A stretch of 24,411 nucleotides of DNA from NCBI GenBank assembly GCA_049999805.1, contig JBNGIO010004200.1:1-24411 (forward strand). The letters run 5' to 3'. The notes below the pieces were generated by a model that worked only from the letters and a program-made list of their open reading frames with translations, ran no database searches and was not told where the DNA came from. Shown here piece after piece: positions 1-9,174 of the stretch. How positions within the stretch are numbered: position 1 is the first letter of the stretch; each line of letters begins with the position of its first letter. The position numbers and the translations under genes are program-made. This DNA is from Folioceros fuciformis (Eukaryota; Anthocerotophyta; Anthocerotopsida; Anthocerotales).

Positions 1-179
1 GATGGATCTATCGAGCCACACACGAAGAACCAGTCAATATCTTATTGCCTGGTCCTCCCTATGTGCCCGGACAGACCCCTCCCCTACATTAGATCGGGTT
101 AGCTCACAACACAAGACGTAAGGCAGCATACTTCATACCTCTTGCCCTTCTCAAGGTCATAACCTTCAAGAGGGGGCTC

Positions 180-1175
180 TTGCGTATGTTAGACAGCTCT
201 ACGTCCTCACAAGGTAGTGGTGATATAGCGCATCTTAGCGGTTCAGACACAGATCACATTGATCCCCAAGACTTCATTGAAGATCAACTTGTAGAACAGT
301 TACAGGCACTTACCTTAGTATTGAAGATGGGCACTATGCCACCACCTCCCCCACCTCGGGTTTGGCAACGGTCTGCACTCGTCCCCACTTTCACCTCAGA
401 CATGAAGGAGAAAGATCAATTTAATGGCACAAAGTATCTAGTTTGGAAGGTGCGCATGCGATCTGCCCTTGAAGCCCAAGAGTGTGGCGAGTTGTGGACC
501 AATCAATTCCAGAACCGGACCCGAACAGCACACCCCCACCATTTGCTCTCGTAGTGGAGCGTTGGCTGTCCCTCAACTCTATTGCACTAGCTTTCCTTAT
601 CAACGGCTTGGATGAAGACCTTGTACCCACTATGGAATTCTTGACACACGCACATCAAGTTTGGGATCAGCTTGCTAGCACATACCAAGTTAAAAATTTG
701 ATGTCACTCTGTGCTGTAAGACAAAAATTCTATACGTTGAAGATGAGGGAGGGGGAGAAGATAGCCGCCCACGTCAGCAAATTTCGTCAAGTCAGATCTC
801 AACTACTGAGCATGGGCACAAAAATGGACAAATTGGATGTGGCAGCTCACCTCCTCATAACGTTACCACCCTTGTACCAAAGCTTCATCACCAGGTAGAA
901 CACTCCATACCTAGCAGCCTCAGCTGGACGAACTTCAACCTATACAGTCGACATCCTTGTGGGTGCCCTGTTGCAGGAAGAACAAGCTAGAAACAACTCA
1001 TCTGGAGGCTCTCATTCCAGGGGAGATAAAATTCTGTCTGCAAAGCACACACCCAACAGACGAAAGGGTAAATCTCAAAACAATCAGACTCCCAGCTCTT
1101 CTCACGCAACCAGAAGAACTGGTTTAGGGTAGCTGCAATTGGTGTGGGATTGCTGGCCATTGGGCTCATGAATGT
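180..1175 (+). pseudogene. copia gag remnant with CCHC zinc knuckle
   Basis: The N-terminal part (180 to about 485) carries the copia gag signature FNGTKYLVWKVRMRSALEAQ. The frame then shifts and continues from about 482 to 1130 with the rest of the capsid-like UBN2 domain (VWDQLASTYQ, LMSLCAVRQKFYTLKM, LLITLPPLYQSF), interrupted by TAG at 896-898. A second frame change leads to the nucleic-acid-binding zinc knuckle at 1134-1175, CNWCGIAGHWAHEC, which fits CX2CX4HX4C exactly, followed by lysines. In a live element gag forms the virus-like particle that packages the RNA. Two frameshifts and one internal stop make this a pseudogene. Confidence 0.88.
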
Positions 1176-1905
1176 AAAAAGAAGAAGGCTGGTGAGCCAC
1201 AGAGAACTCCTAAGAATTTGGCTAGTGTTGTTAAGGAAAAACCCAGTGATACCAAAGGCGTAATTAATATACTTACAGTATGCTTGACTAGCTCTTGCCA
1301 GGACAGTGAGAGGTGGTACTTAGATTCAGGTGCCACAGCTCATATTTGTCGAAACAAGAGTCAATTCAGCTCCTTGAACTTGTGTTGTGAGAGCAACAAA
1401 GTCCTTCTTGGAGATGAAGAGACTGACAGCATCCTGCAAGTCAAGGGACAAGGCAAAGTCATTTTCAAGCCGAAGGACGGTTTAGATCTTATTCTGGAAC
1501 GCATCCTGTTCGTACGAGCTATGGCGAAGAATCTATTGTCCATGAACTAGCTCTTGAAGCTAAGGACCCTCGAGATGAAGGCCACTGGTGACATGTGCAG
1601 CTTCTACAGGAAAACAACTCCAAACATTTGCATTTTCAAGGGCCTACTTGATAATGATTTGTATCGCCTTGACCTACTGCCTGTGACGACTGCCACAATT
1701 CACAGCACTGGGTTAGCTAACATGGACACCAAGCAATTGGCTTTGTTATCGCACACAAGACTTGAGCATCCCAACAGGCAGAAACTAGTTGACATGTCCT
1801 TGAAACAATGTCACAGGGAACCACTTTCCTGTTGTTTCAAGGAATAACCATCCTGCGAAGCGTGCATAATTGCCAAGCAAAAGGAATCCGTTCCCTTCCA
1901 CTCCA
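1176..1905 (+). pseudogene. copia protease and GAG-pre-integrase remnant
   Basis: In the same frame as the zinc knuckle, WYLDSGATAHIC at about 1314-1349 is the copia aspartic protease active site (DSGAT followed by H). The domain ends at AKNLLSMN, where a TAG at 1548-1550 stands where relatives usually have Gln. The same frame continues with the GAG-pre-integrase zinc-binding domain: LYRL, then a histidine-containing HTRLEHPNRQKL block, and after a TAA at 1845-1847 the CEAC cysteine pair near 1854. The frame is lost again around 1870. Processing of the polyprotein would have been the protease's job. Confidence 0.85.
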
Positions 1906-3164
1906 GCAAACAGGGCTACCTCTGTGTTGGACCTCATTCACGCTGATATATCTGGAAGGATACAGGTTCCCTCCATAGGCGGTTCCAACTATTACCTCAC
2001 CTTAACAGACGACTACAGTCAATACAGTTGGACCTTTCCCATGCAGCGGAAAAGTGATACCTTCGAACTGTTCAAAGAGAGCTATGGCTTCCTGTAGTAC
2101 AATGCTAAACAGGTTCATTGCTCAAGTACCTACATACAGACAACGGAACTGAGTTTGTCAATATTGCTTTCGATGATTACCTCATTGCGGAAGGCATACA
2201 GAGACAACTGACTGTACCATATACACCCCAGCAAAATAGGGTGGCCGAGAGGAAGAACCAGACCCTTCTGGCCATGACTCGGAGCATGCTTCTCTGGTCT
2301 GGACTTTCTCGAGCATATTGGGTTGAAGCTATTGTCTCTACAACTTATGTCTTGAACAGAATCCTTACGAGTTCTGTTCCTGATCAGACACCCTATGAGG
2401 TTCTCTACAAGAGGAAGCCGAGCCTACTGCACTTGCCTGTTTTCGGCTTTCGAGCATATGCACTTGTTCCCTCAGAGAAACGTCGTAAGCTAGACCCCAA
2501 AGCCCAAGTCTTAATTTTTGTAGGGTACAGTGAACAGTCTAAGGCTTATCGACACTATGACCCAACTAACAGGAAGATGTCCCTCTCATGTAGTGTCACT
2601 TTCATTGAGCCAAAACACCCTCTACATACATGTGTTTCAGACTCAGAGGGAGTTACAGTCCCCGATGACCTAGAGGGAGCACCTGCCCTCCCTACATTTG
2701 ATGGACAGGTCACCTATCATGTTTATCCCCAAGACACTGAACCTTTAGCAGTTCCACCAGATGTATTATTGGAGGACGATATGTTACCTGCAGTTCCCCC
2801 ACCTGATGTTGCTGCAGATACAGACCTTGTGCTTGAGAGAGCAGACCCAGGTCATCTTGAGGAACCCGGATCACATGTCCACTCACAGGCTAGTGAAGGG
2901 CCCCACGATGACTTTAACTGGTTTGAACAAGACCCAAACCTTGCAGCTCATGAGCACCCGATGGAGGACTTGGTCCCACCAGCTCCTGCGGCCCCTGATC
3001 CTGTCCCTGAGGAGGTGGCTCCTCGACGTTCTGGATGCCATCGACCACCTCCTGAGCAGTGGGCAGAACCTAGATATCAATCTATCGACTTCAAGAACAA
3101 GGCAGCTGCAGCAACAACAACACATCCTCTCCTTCTGATATACCTAATGAACCACATACATTGA
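1906..3164 (+). pseudogene. copia integrase remnant
   Basis: The first part (about 1870-2096) has LDLIHADISGRI and YYLTLTDDYSQYSW, containing the first catalytic Asp of the DDE core; it ends at a TAG at 2094-2096. A frame change leads to the long open stretch 2118-3164 with LHTDNGTEF (second Asp) and YTPQQNRVAERKNQTLL (catalytic Glu region), then the copia integrase C-terminal block with YEVLYKRKPSLLHLPVFG and the VFVGYS-like motif IFVGYSEQSKAYR. After about 2640 the sequence becomes an acidic, proline-rich spacer before RT, as is normal in copia. The domain would insert the cDNA into chromosomes; here it is split. Confidence 0.88.
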
Positions 3165-3990
3165 CTGAGGCATATCATGGACCTGACAACCAGTAGTGGC
3201 ATGGAGCGGTGGAGGATGAGTACCAGTCACTGATTAAAAACAAGACTTGGACTCTTGTCGACCTACCACCTAGCCGCAAGCCCATCTCTTGCAAATGGGT
3301 TTTCAAACATAAACTGAATGGTGAAGGCAAGATGGCCCGATACAAGGCCAGACTAGTGGCCCATGGCTTCACCCACGTAGAGGGCCTGGACTATCAGGAG
3401 ACATTCTCCCCTGTCGTCTAAGCCCAATCAATTAGTATGCTCCTTGCACTAGCCACTGAGTTCGATTTGGAGCTATGACAGATGGATGTCTGCATAGCAT
3501 ATCTCTATGGCTCTTTAGACGAGGAGCTCTACATGCAACAACCAGAAGGTTATGTTAGCAAGAAGCACCCAAATCAGGTCCTTGAATTGCTAAAATGCAT
3601 TTATGGGCTTAAACAGTCTGGCAGGGTTTGGTGTTTTACAATCCAGGTTTACCTGCTGGGACTATCCTTTGTCCAAAGTGCTGCAGATACTAACGTCTAC
3701 AGGTTGGCTAGAGGCTCATCTTTTGTCGTGCTTGCATTGTACGTAGATGACATAATTCTGGTCACAAACAGCAAACCCCTGTTAGCTGAGGTCAAACAGA
3801 TGCTTAGCAATAAATTCTAAATGAAAGACATAGGGGATCTCAAGTTCTGTCTAGGGATTCAAATCCTTAGAGTCCGCAAGGAGGGTCTCTTGATTATCTA
3901 CCAGCATAAGTATATCTGTGAGATCTTGCACAAGTTTAGGTTGGATCAGGCTCGTCCGGCAGTTACCCCATCAGCTTCAGGCATCAAACT
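3134..3990 (+). pseudogene. copia reverse transcriptase remnant
   Basis: One reading frame (codons starting at positions 2 mod 3) holds the RVT_2 domain: the WTLVDLPPSRKPISCKWVFK block at about 3250-3310, YKARLVAHGF, QMDVCIAYLYG with the first catalytic Asp, CIYGLKQSGRVW, and LYVDDIILV with the YVDD active site near 3740. The frame is broken by TAG 3194-3196, TAA 3419-3421, TGA 3476-3478 and TAA 3818-3820, but continues after each one without shifting, so decay here is by substitution and not by indels. Confidence 0.92.
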
Positions 3991-4744
3991 AACAGTTGCA
4001 CAATCCCCTACCTCCATTGAAGCTAAAAGGGATATGGCAAAGGTGCCATACAGACATGCTGTTGGTAGCCTCATATTCATATCCAACTGGACTCGTCCTG
4101 ATATTCAATACTCCGTTAGCACTGTCTCACAATTCATGGAGAATCCTGGGTGCCCCCACTAGGTAGCTGTGAAATGCATCTTCAGGTACCTGCAAGGAAC
4201 TCACATGTATGGCTTATTTTACAAGAGCAATGGCACAGGAAGTTTTCACTTATCAAGCTTTACAGACGCTGACTGAGGCTCCGGCAGTGATGGACGTCGC
4301 AGCCTGTCCACATATTGTTTTCTTCTAGCCAACACGTCTGTGAGTTGGAGCTGTAAGAAACAAACATCTATCGCTCTGTCTTCAACTGAAGCTGAGTATA
4401 AATCACTTGCAGAGGCCTCCAAAGAGGCAGAGTGGGAGCGCCAATTTCTGAAGCACCTTGGCTACCCACAACCTGAGCCTACCCTCATCGTATGTAATAA
4501 CACAGAAGCTCTTGACCTTATTGCCCAACCACGATATCACGCCAGAACGAAGCATATCAAAATCCAGCACCATTATATACGAGATGCGGCTACAAGAGGA
4601 GTGGTCAAAGTCGATTATGTTGATACAAACCTCAACACTTCTGACATTTTCACCAAGCCTCTACCTAAGTTCAAACACAATGCTCATATGGCAAGACTCG
4701 GACTACACGACTATGTTGCTTATTTCGAACAAACAACACTATGA
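3991..4744 (+). pseudogene. copia RNase H remnant
   Basis: This continues the RT frame. YRHAVGSLIFISNWTRPDI and the VSQFMENPG block are the copia RT-RNase H connection. The RNase H core follows: FTDAD at about 4259-4273 (first Asp), SSTEAEYKSLAEASKE at about 4380 (Glu), and HTKHI-like ARTKHIKIQHHYIRD (His/Asp region). TAG 4160-4162 and TGA 4274-4276 each stand where copia proteins conserve Trp. The final stretch SDIFTKPLP is the usual copia C-terminal motif, with the natural stop at 4742-4744. Confidence 0.9.
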
Positions 4745-4765
4745 GCTTGAGAACTTATCTGGATT

Positions 4766-4790
4766 GGGAGGGGGGGGGGGGGGTGGTGTG
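4766..4790 (+). other. Polypurine tract and likely start of 3' LTR
   Basis: A purine run including 14 consecutive G at 4770-4783 lies 22 bases after the RNase H stop. This is where copia elements have the polypurine tract that primes plus-strand DNA. The following TGTGGGAACC near 4787 is a plausible LTR start (TG...), but no second LTR is visible for comparison, so the border is inferred. Confidence 0.55.
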
Positions 4791-6186
4791 GGAACCTTAG
4801 TTCCCTTATAATTTAGTTTGAACCTCCCTTCTCCTGACAAGGGTTCTCTGCAAACAGTCAGTCGCGTTAGTCCTCACACACAAGAACAACACACAATCTT
4901 GCTAGCCTACAAGTGGATGAAGCTCAACAGACCATCAAATCACACTACAGCAGAAGCCACAGGATTCCCTTCACCTTCCTCATTGGCAAGAAAAAATTCC
5001 ATTGGCAAAGACACCTTGGCGGCCATCTTCAACAGCTCGAAGGCATGCTTAACACTAGTATCTTCAGGCCGGTTGAGGATTTCCTCGGCTCGCCTAACCC
5101 TGGCTACAGCAACCTCTGCTGACCACCTACCATCCCACCCAGCAAACTTGATGAGCTGCTCCACCCTGAATGGCGTCCAGCTGGTACTACCCTACTCTGC
5201 CCTAATCTTTGCCGGCGGAGCTGCTCCCTTCATCCTTTTTCTCTTTTCCTTTGTCGAGCGAGCGCAGCTGTGAGTATCCATTCCATACCTTCGACCGCTG
5301 CGTGTCGCCATGTCTCAAAGGTGAGTCACAACGATGAAGGCGGTCGCCGCGACAAGAAGCGCTGCCAAAGCTAGTTTTCAACTGAGGATTTGGCTGCCTG
5401 TTGAGCCTGGAGCTCAACAGTGTTGCGCAAGATGGCGCTTCCGCTTCTTCACTAAACGGGACGCAATGCCGAATACCTTTGGTGCCGCCATTAGTTGACG
5501 CCGTTAGGTTAAGAAGGAGTGTCAAAAGGGTAACCCTATACTGGTCAACTAAAGAGACACATTAGGGTTATGTGACACACATGATACTTAAAAAATTTTT
5601 GCTCATTAATCAATATACACTTTTGGTATCCTGTAAGCATAAGGGGTCTTTGCTCTCCTGGCTCTCACCCTTTGCTACCTCAAGATTTACATCACATGTT
5701 CCAGCTATTTCAGCTCACACAGGAGAGATACGCAAAAGGAAAGGAAGCATCACGGCTATGCTTTGATTGCATGACAGCGTGCAAGACAGCGGGACTTCTT
5801 GTTCAGCGATGACGTGAATGTTCAAGATGATTGTGAAACACTTTGTGCATTGTCCTTATGCCAAGCTTTCTAAGCGAGCTATCAAAAGAATGTTCAATTA
5901 ATCCATTATGATCACTATGTACCTACAGCATTCCGTTACCAACCACCTGGATGGTCATTCCTGAACCGTTGTCAACTGTGCACAAAGTTAACCACCAAAA
6001 CCCGTAGTCCCCAACTGTTCCTTCGTGAGAACTTTTCATTCGTTAACTGCCTCTTTAGTCAAAACGCAAGCAATTTATCCCTTTCTACGCACATATCTGC
6101 CATGAGTGAATAACTTATGTAGTCACAATTTGCACAGCAAGTTCACACAGATGCAAAACTCCAATAGACTTTCTAAGTCATAACAA
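4791..6186. other. Candidate 3' LTR and flank, no convincing gene
   Basis: The first few hundred bases are probably 3' LTR by position only. A - strand open stretch runs from about 5230 to 4940 and starts with ATG, but has an in-frame TAG near 5190. After that stop it gives a coding-looking, Glu/Ala-rich peptide (VARVRRAEEILNRPED, ELLKMAAKVSL). I do not recognise it; it may be a gene fragment. From about 5550 the sequence is AT-rich without features. Confidence 0.3.
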
Positions 6187-6502
6187 CGGGCTGCGGTTGC
6201 AATGTTCCAAGAGCGCGGGATGTGCTACGTTTGCAATGTTCCAAGAGCGTGGGACGTGTTGCGGCTGCAATGTTCTGAGAGCGTGGGACGAGCTGCGGCT
6301 ACAACGTTCCAAGAGCGCGGGATGCGGTGTGGCTGCTATGTTCCAAGAGCGTGGGACGCGGTGCGGCTGCAATGTTCCAAGAGCGCAAGACGGGTTGGGG
6401 CTGCAATATTCCAAGAGCGCGGGACACGTTGCAGCTGCAATGTTCCAAGAGTGTAAGATGCGATGCAACTGCAATGTTCCAAGATCACGGGACTTGTTGC
6501 GG
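6187..6502. repeat. 34-bp minisatellite, about nine units
   Basis: Nine head-to-tail units begin at 6201, 6235, 6269 and so on, every 34 bases, each starting AATGTTCCAAGAGCG or a close variant; a partial unit precedes at 6187-6200 and the ninth is cut short at about 6502. Units differ mostly by C/T and G/A changes. Because 34 is not a multiple of 3, the same peptide cycles through all three forward frames, and ORFs of 64-106 codons appear in several frames and on the reverse strand. These ORFs are products of the repeat, not genes. Confidence 0.95.
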
Positions 6503-7485
6503 ACATGGCTCTTTTAGGTAATCAGTGTTTTTGGTAATGGAGTTTAAGATCCCGGGATATGTAACGGAACCAGGGCCTGCACCCGACATGCACCCTGCTT
6601 AATGTGAGGCTATTTACAACCACATGATGCTACGGAAGGCGTAGTGAGAAGCTTGAGTTGCATGGAGAAAGAAAGCTTAAAATAAGGTATGAGCGTTCTT
6701 TCAAAAGTCACTTGGAATAGCGCAATGACTCTTGTCGGCTGTGATGTGAAAGCCTCATCAGCACTTTCATCGCCATCTCCACGAGTTAGTACTGGCCGAC
6801 ATCGGGATGAATGTGAAGGGGGTGGGCCACCTGGTGATAGTGCTACAGGCCAACCTAGCCACCCGTTCCTCTGGCTGGTGCTGTCGAGGAACTAGGTTGG
6901 TAGTAGTGGCCCAGGCGGATGCTCCGTGCATCAGGTAGCACTCCTCCCTCCTAGTGTGTGCCCTAACTTGCGGTACCTTGGAATGGCTTACAGTGGGCTA
7001 GATGTCAATGCAACCTTGTACTAGGCTGTATCTGGAAGGCTCGCCAATGGTAGGACAAGCTCAACCAAGGAGAATCAAATGAATCAACTGTGGAGAAAGA
7101 AAAGATCCCACTCAAGATCCATCAATTGTGGAGAATTAAATGAATCAACTCGTAATTTATTTATTTGAGAAAAACAAGATGGAAAACCCCATATACTCCT
7201 AGGGAGGGAGATAAACTGTGATAGGAATAGTAGCGGCTAACCCTGAAGCCTAAAAACTACCAACAGCACAAAAAACATCATGTTATGGGTTAAGAAATGC
7301 TCTAGTAGATCCCAGTGGTATGTACTAGCTACCACTAGGGTTGCCGACGCTCCCACTCTTGCCCAAGTTGTCGTTTGTATATGGAATTAGCCAATGCTCA
7401 CTATAGAGCAATAGAAATCCTTGTCAAAAAAATGCTACATATATGAAAGAAGAAGACCAAGTCCAGTTTTTCCTGTTGTGACCAG
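6503..7485. other. Intergenic, no gene seen
   Basis: No protein family or RNA gene could be recognised. An imperfect direct repeat with the shared core AAATGAATCAACT occurs at about 7070-7090 and again at about 7131-7150. The right part contains one copy of a dispersed repeat (listed separately). The last bases, with a pyrimidine-rich tract ending CCAG at 7482-7485, look like a 3' splice site before the TBP-like copy. Confidence 0.4.
7152..7210. repeat. Dispersed repeat, copy A
   Basis: The stretch around GAGAAAAACAAGATGGAAAA, followed by a CCCCAT-ACTCCT motif, matches 24262-24319 closely (copy B shares AGAAAAACAAGATG, then AAAACCCAT and a similar CCT ending). The surroundings do not match well, so this may be a short conserved piece of a mobile element present in several genomic copies. 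Confidence 0.5.
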
Positions 7486-8204
7486 CTGTGCATCCATCGG
7501 GAGTGATACCCAAGCTAGTCAACGTGGTGGCAAGCACCACGCTTCACGTGCGATTCGACTTGACTCACTTGGCTCTCCACCTTTCCAACGTGGAGTACCA
7601 TCTTGAGCAAAACGGTGGAGCCATGGCAACGGTGAGGGTGCGACTCAGCGGGCCCTCAAGGCCTTACTTGACGTTGCGCGTGTTAAGGACAGGGCGTGTG
7701 GTCGTGCTAGGACCAGCATTGCGCGAGTAGCAGAATGGTGTTTGTGAGAAGCTTGTCGCGATGGTGAAGAGGCTGGGGTATGATGCACACTTTGATCCCA
7801 ACGACCTCAAGGTCACTGACATTATGGTGCATGCCGCACTGCTTGAAGACGACGCGGATGCGAACGCAATCGACTTGGCAGGGCTTCACACAACCCTAGC
7901 TGAGGGCATGAGCGCACTCAAGTTGAAACTAGTGCGCTTGGACCCTTCAGCATTGAGAGGGTTCAGTGGGTTGACAGTGAAGTTCGAGGGCAGCACCGAG
8001 ATGTCCGTCACAATCTTGCATTCGGGACGCCTCCACATCGCTGCCAGAGAAAGCACCATTGCACCACTGTACAACTTGTTTGAGCAGTTGCATCCCATCA
8101 TGGCGGCACACCGAATGAAGAGGAGGGCGCTAGCGAACCCCCGCGCGCCTCGGAGTGTGCGATCGTGGGCGGTCGGGGCCCCGCGCAAGAGAAAGCAGTT
8201 GTAG
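7486..8204 (+). pseudogene. Divergent TBP-like gene, copy 1, one in-frame stop
   Basis: The translation follows the bipartite TATA-binding-protein core from end to end. HPSGVIPKLVNVVAS matches plant TBP HPSGIVPTLQNIVST; DLTHLALHLSNVEY matches the D-L-x3-A-L-x3-N-x-E-Y block; then TGRVVVLGP, VKRLGYDAHF, LKVTDIMVHAAL and LFEQLHPIMAAHRM fall at the matching TBP positions. Repeat 1 spans about 7494-7793 and repeat 2 about 7794-8130. A basic tail ending APRKRKQL could be a nuclear signal. TAG at 7728-7730 interrupts the frame where TBP has E-Q-Q, so CAG to TAG is likely; the frame is otherwise open to TAG 8202-8204. The start is missing: an in-frame TGA lies at 7479-7481 and a 3' splice-site-like CCAG ends at 7485, so an upstream exon is lost or unseen. 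Known TBPs bind TATA DNA for all three polymerases; this copy is too changed to assume that role. Confidence 0.75.
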
Positions 8205-8386
8205 GCTAGGGGCAGTGAGTTAGTTACGACAGGCGCGGCCCGCCAATGTAATCATGCTACTTGCGATAGACCATGCATGGCCCACGTCGGCCTCACATTT
8301 TGATCCGTTTGGTCGGCCGCGCAATTGGTGGTTATACGGGGTTATGAGTAGTAAACAAAAGAAGGAAGAAGATTTCATGGAAGCAA

Positions 8387-8396
8387 NNNNNNNNNN
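8387..8396. other. Assembly gap (10 N)
   Basis: Ten unknown bases. The gap lies between the two TBP-like copies, so their spacing and tandem order depend on the scaffold being right. Confidence 0.99.
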
Positions 8397-8581
8397 ATAC
8401 GTGTGTTGGCGTGCGGTGTATGCATATAGAGCTAGTAGTTGCTAATGTGGGCCGGTACTAACGTGCTCCTGCGGCGGAATCCAAAAGATGTCCCTGCGCG
8501 CACTTGGAATCGTTTCCGCGTGTGCCAGCGATCCAACGAAAAGGATGACGCCGTGCGGCACTCGGGATCGCTCCCGCGCAC

Positions 8582-9064
8582 GTGTACGTCATGTCGGGCC
8601 CGACCGATGTGGAGATGCATGACCCGCGCGAAGTGGCTGCCACAGCCGAGATGAGCCGGACGAGGACCATGGCGCGGTATGTGTATGAAGACACGCCCAC
8701 GGGATTAGCATTGGTCGACGCTAACGAGGACGCGTGCGCACTTCGAAGAGAGCATCCATCGGGGGTGATACCCAAGCTAATCAACGTGGTGGCAAGCACC
8801 ACGCTTCACATGCAATTCGACTTGACTCACTTGGCTCTCCACCTTCCCAACGTGGAGTACCATCCTGAGCAAAATGGTGGAGCCATGGCAACGGCGAGGG
8901 TGCGACTCAGCGGGTCCTTGGGGCCTTACCTGACGCTGCACTTGTTCAGAACAGGGCGTGTGGTCGTGCTAGGACCTGCATCGCTTCAAAAACGTGCAAA
9001 ATGCCTTGCACATGGCCTTGTGGATCTCAATGGCAAGGGAATTAAAGGTGTGTCTAGCCTGTAG
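8582..9064 (+). pseudogene. Divergent TBP-like gene, copy 2, truncated
   Basis: An open frame of 160 codons. It has an N-terminal leader that copy 1 lacks (MARYVYEDTPTGLALV, with a plausible ATG at 8669), then EHPSGVIPKLINVVAS and the first TBP repeat through TGRVVVLGPA. From 8753 to about 8981 it is roughly 90% identical by eye to 7490-7719, with most differences being transitions. After 8981 the match ends abruptly and the frame runs 27 codons into unrelated sequence to a stop at 9062-9064. The second TBP repeat is absent, so the product could not form the saddle-shaped TBP fold. The leader is continuous with the HPSG block, without the splice-site-like sequence seen in copy 1. Confidence 0.65.
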
Positions 9065-9174
9065 AGGTTGTACTTGTGAACCTTGGCCGATGCACTTCCC
9101 TCTGCCACTAAACCTAGAGAGTTGAGGATAATATGCTCGTAGACCATGTCCTGTGTGAGATCAATTATGACCAT
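8982..9174 (-). other. Coding-like fragment replacing the TBP-like 3' half
   Basis: Directly at the point where copy 2 loses similarity to copy 1, the reverse strand carries an open stretch reading DLTQDMVYEHIILNSLGLVA and then SAKVHKYNLYRLDTPL. Composition looks protein-like and it may be the end of a mobile element or of another gene fragment. I do not recognise the family. The stretch upstream on the - strand (to about 9290) is also peptide-like but holds stops. Confidence 0.3.

Larger units (their letters stand above)
1..4790 (+). mobile_element. Degraded Ty1/copia LTR retrotransposon
   Basis: The polyprotein domains appear in copia order: gag (UBN2-like), CCHC zinc knuckle, aspartic protease, GAG-pre-integrase, integrase, reverse transcriptase with YVDD, then RNase H. 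Integrase before RT separates copia from gypsy. The reading frame changes at least four times and about ten in-frame stops are present, so the copy cannot encode a working polyprotein. The 5' LTR is probably outside or only partly inside the window: I see no canonical initiator-Met primer-binding site in the first 180 bases. The right internal end is marked by a long purine run at 4766-4783. LTR borders and target-site duplications cannot be shown from this window. Confidence 0.93.

Noticed and set aside
1-180. 5' LTR and primer-binding site of the copia element
   Set aside because: Only a weak, short resemblance to sequence after 4850 could be seen, and no TGGTATCAGAGC-type primer-binding site is present, so it was not annotated.
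6187-6502. CRISPR-like spacing of repeats
   Set aside because: Units are head to tail without unique spacers, and the genome is a plant.
6178-6517. ORFs of about 100 codons with repeated MFQERG-like peptides
   Set aside because: They come from the 34-bp tandem repeat, exist in several frames at once and lack any gene context.
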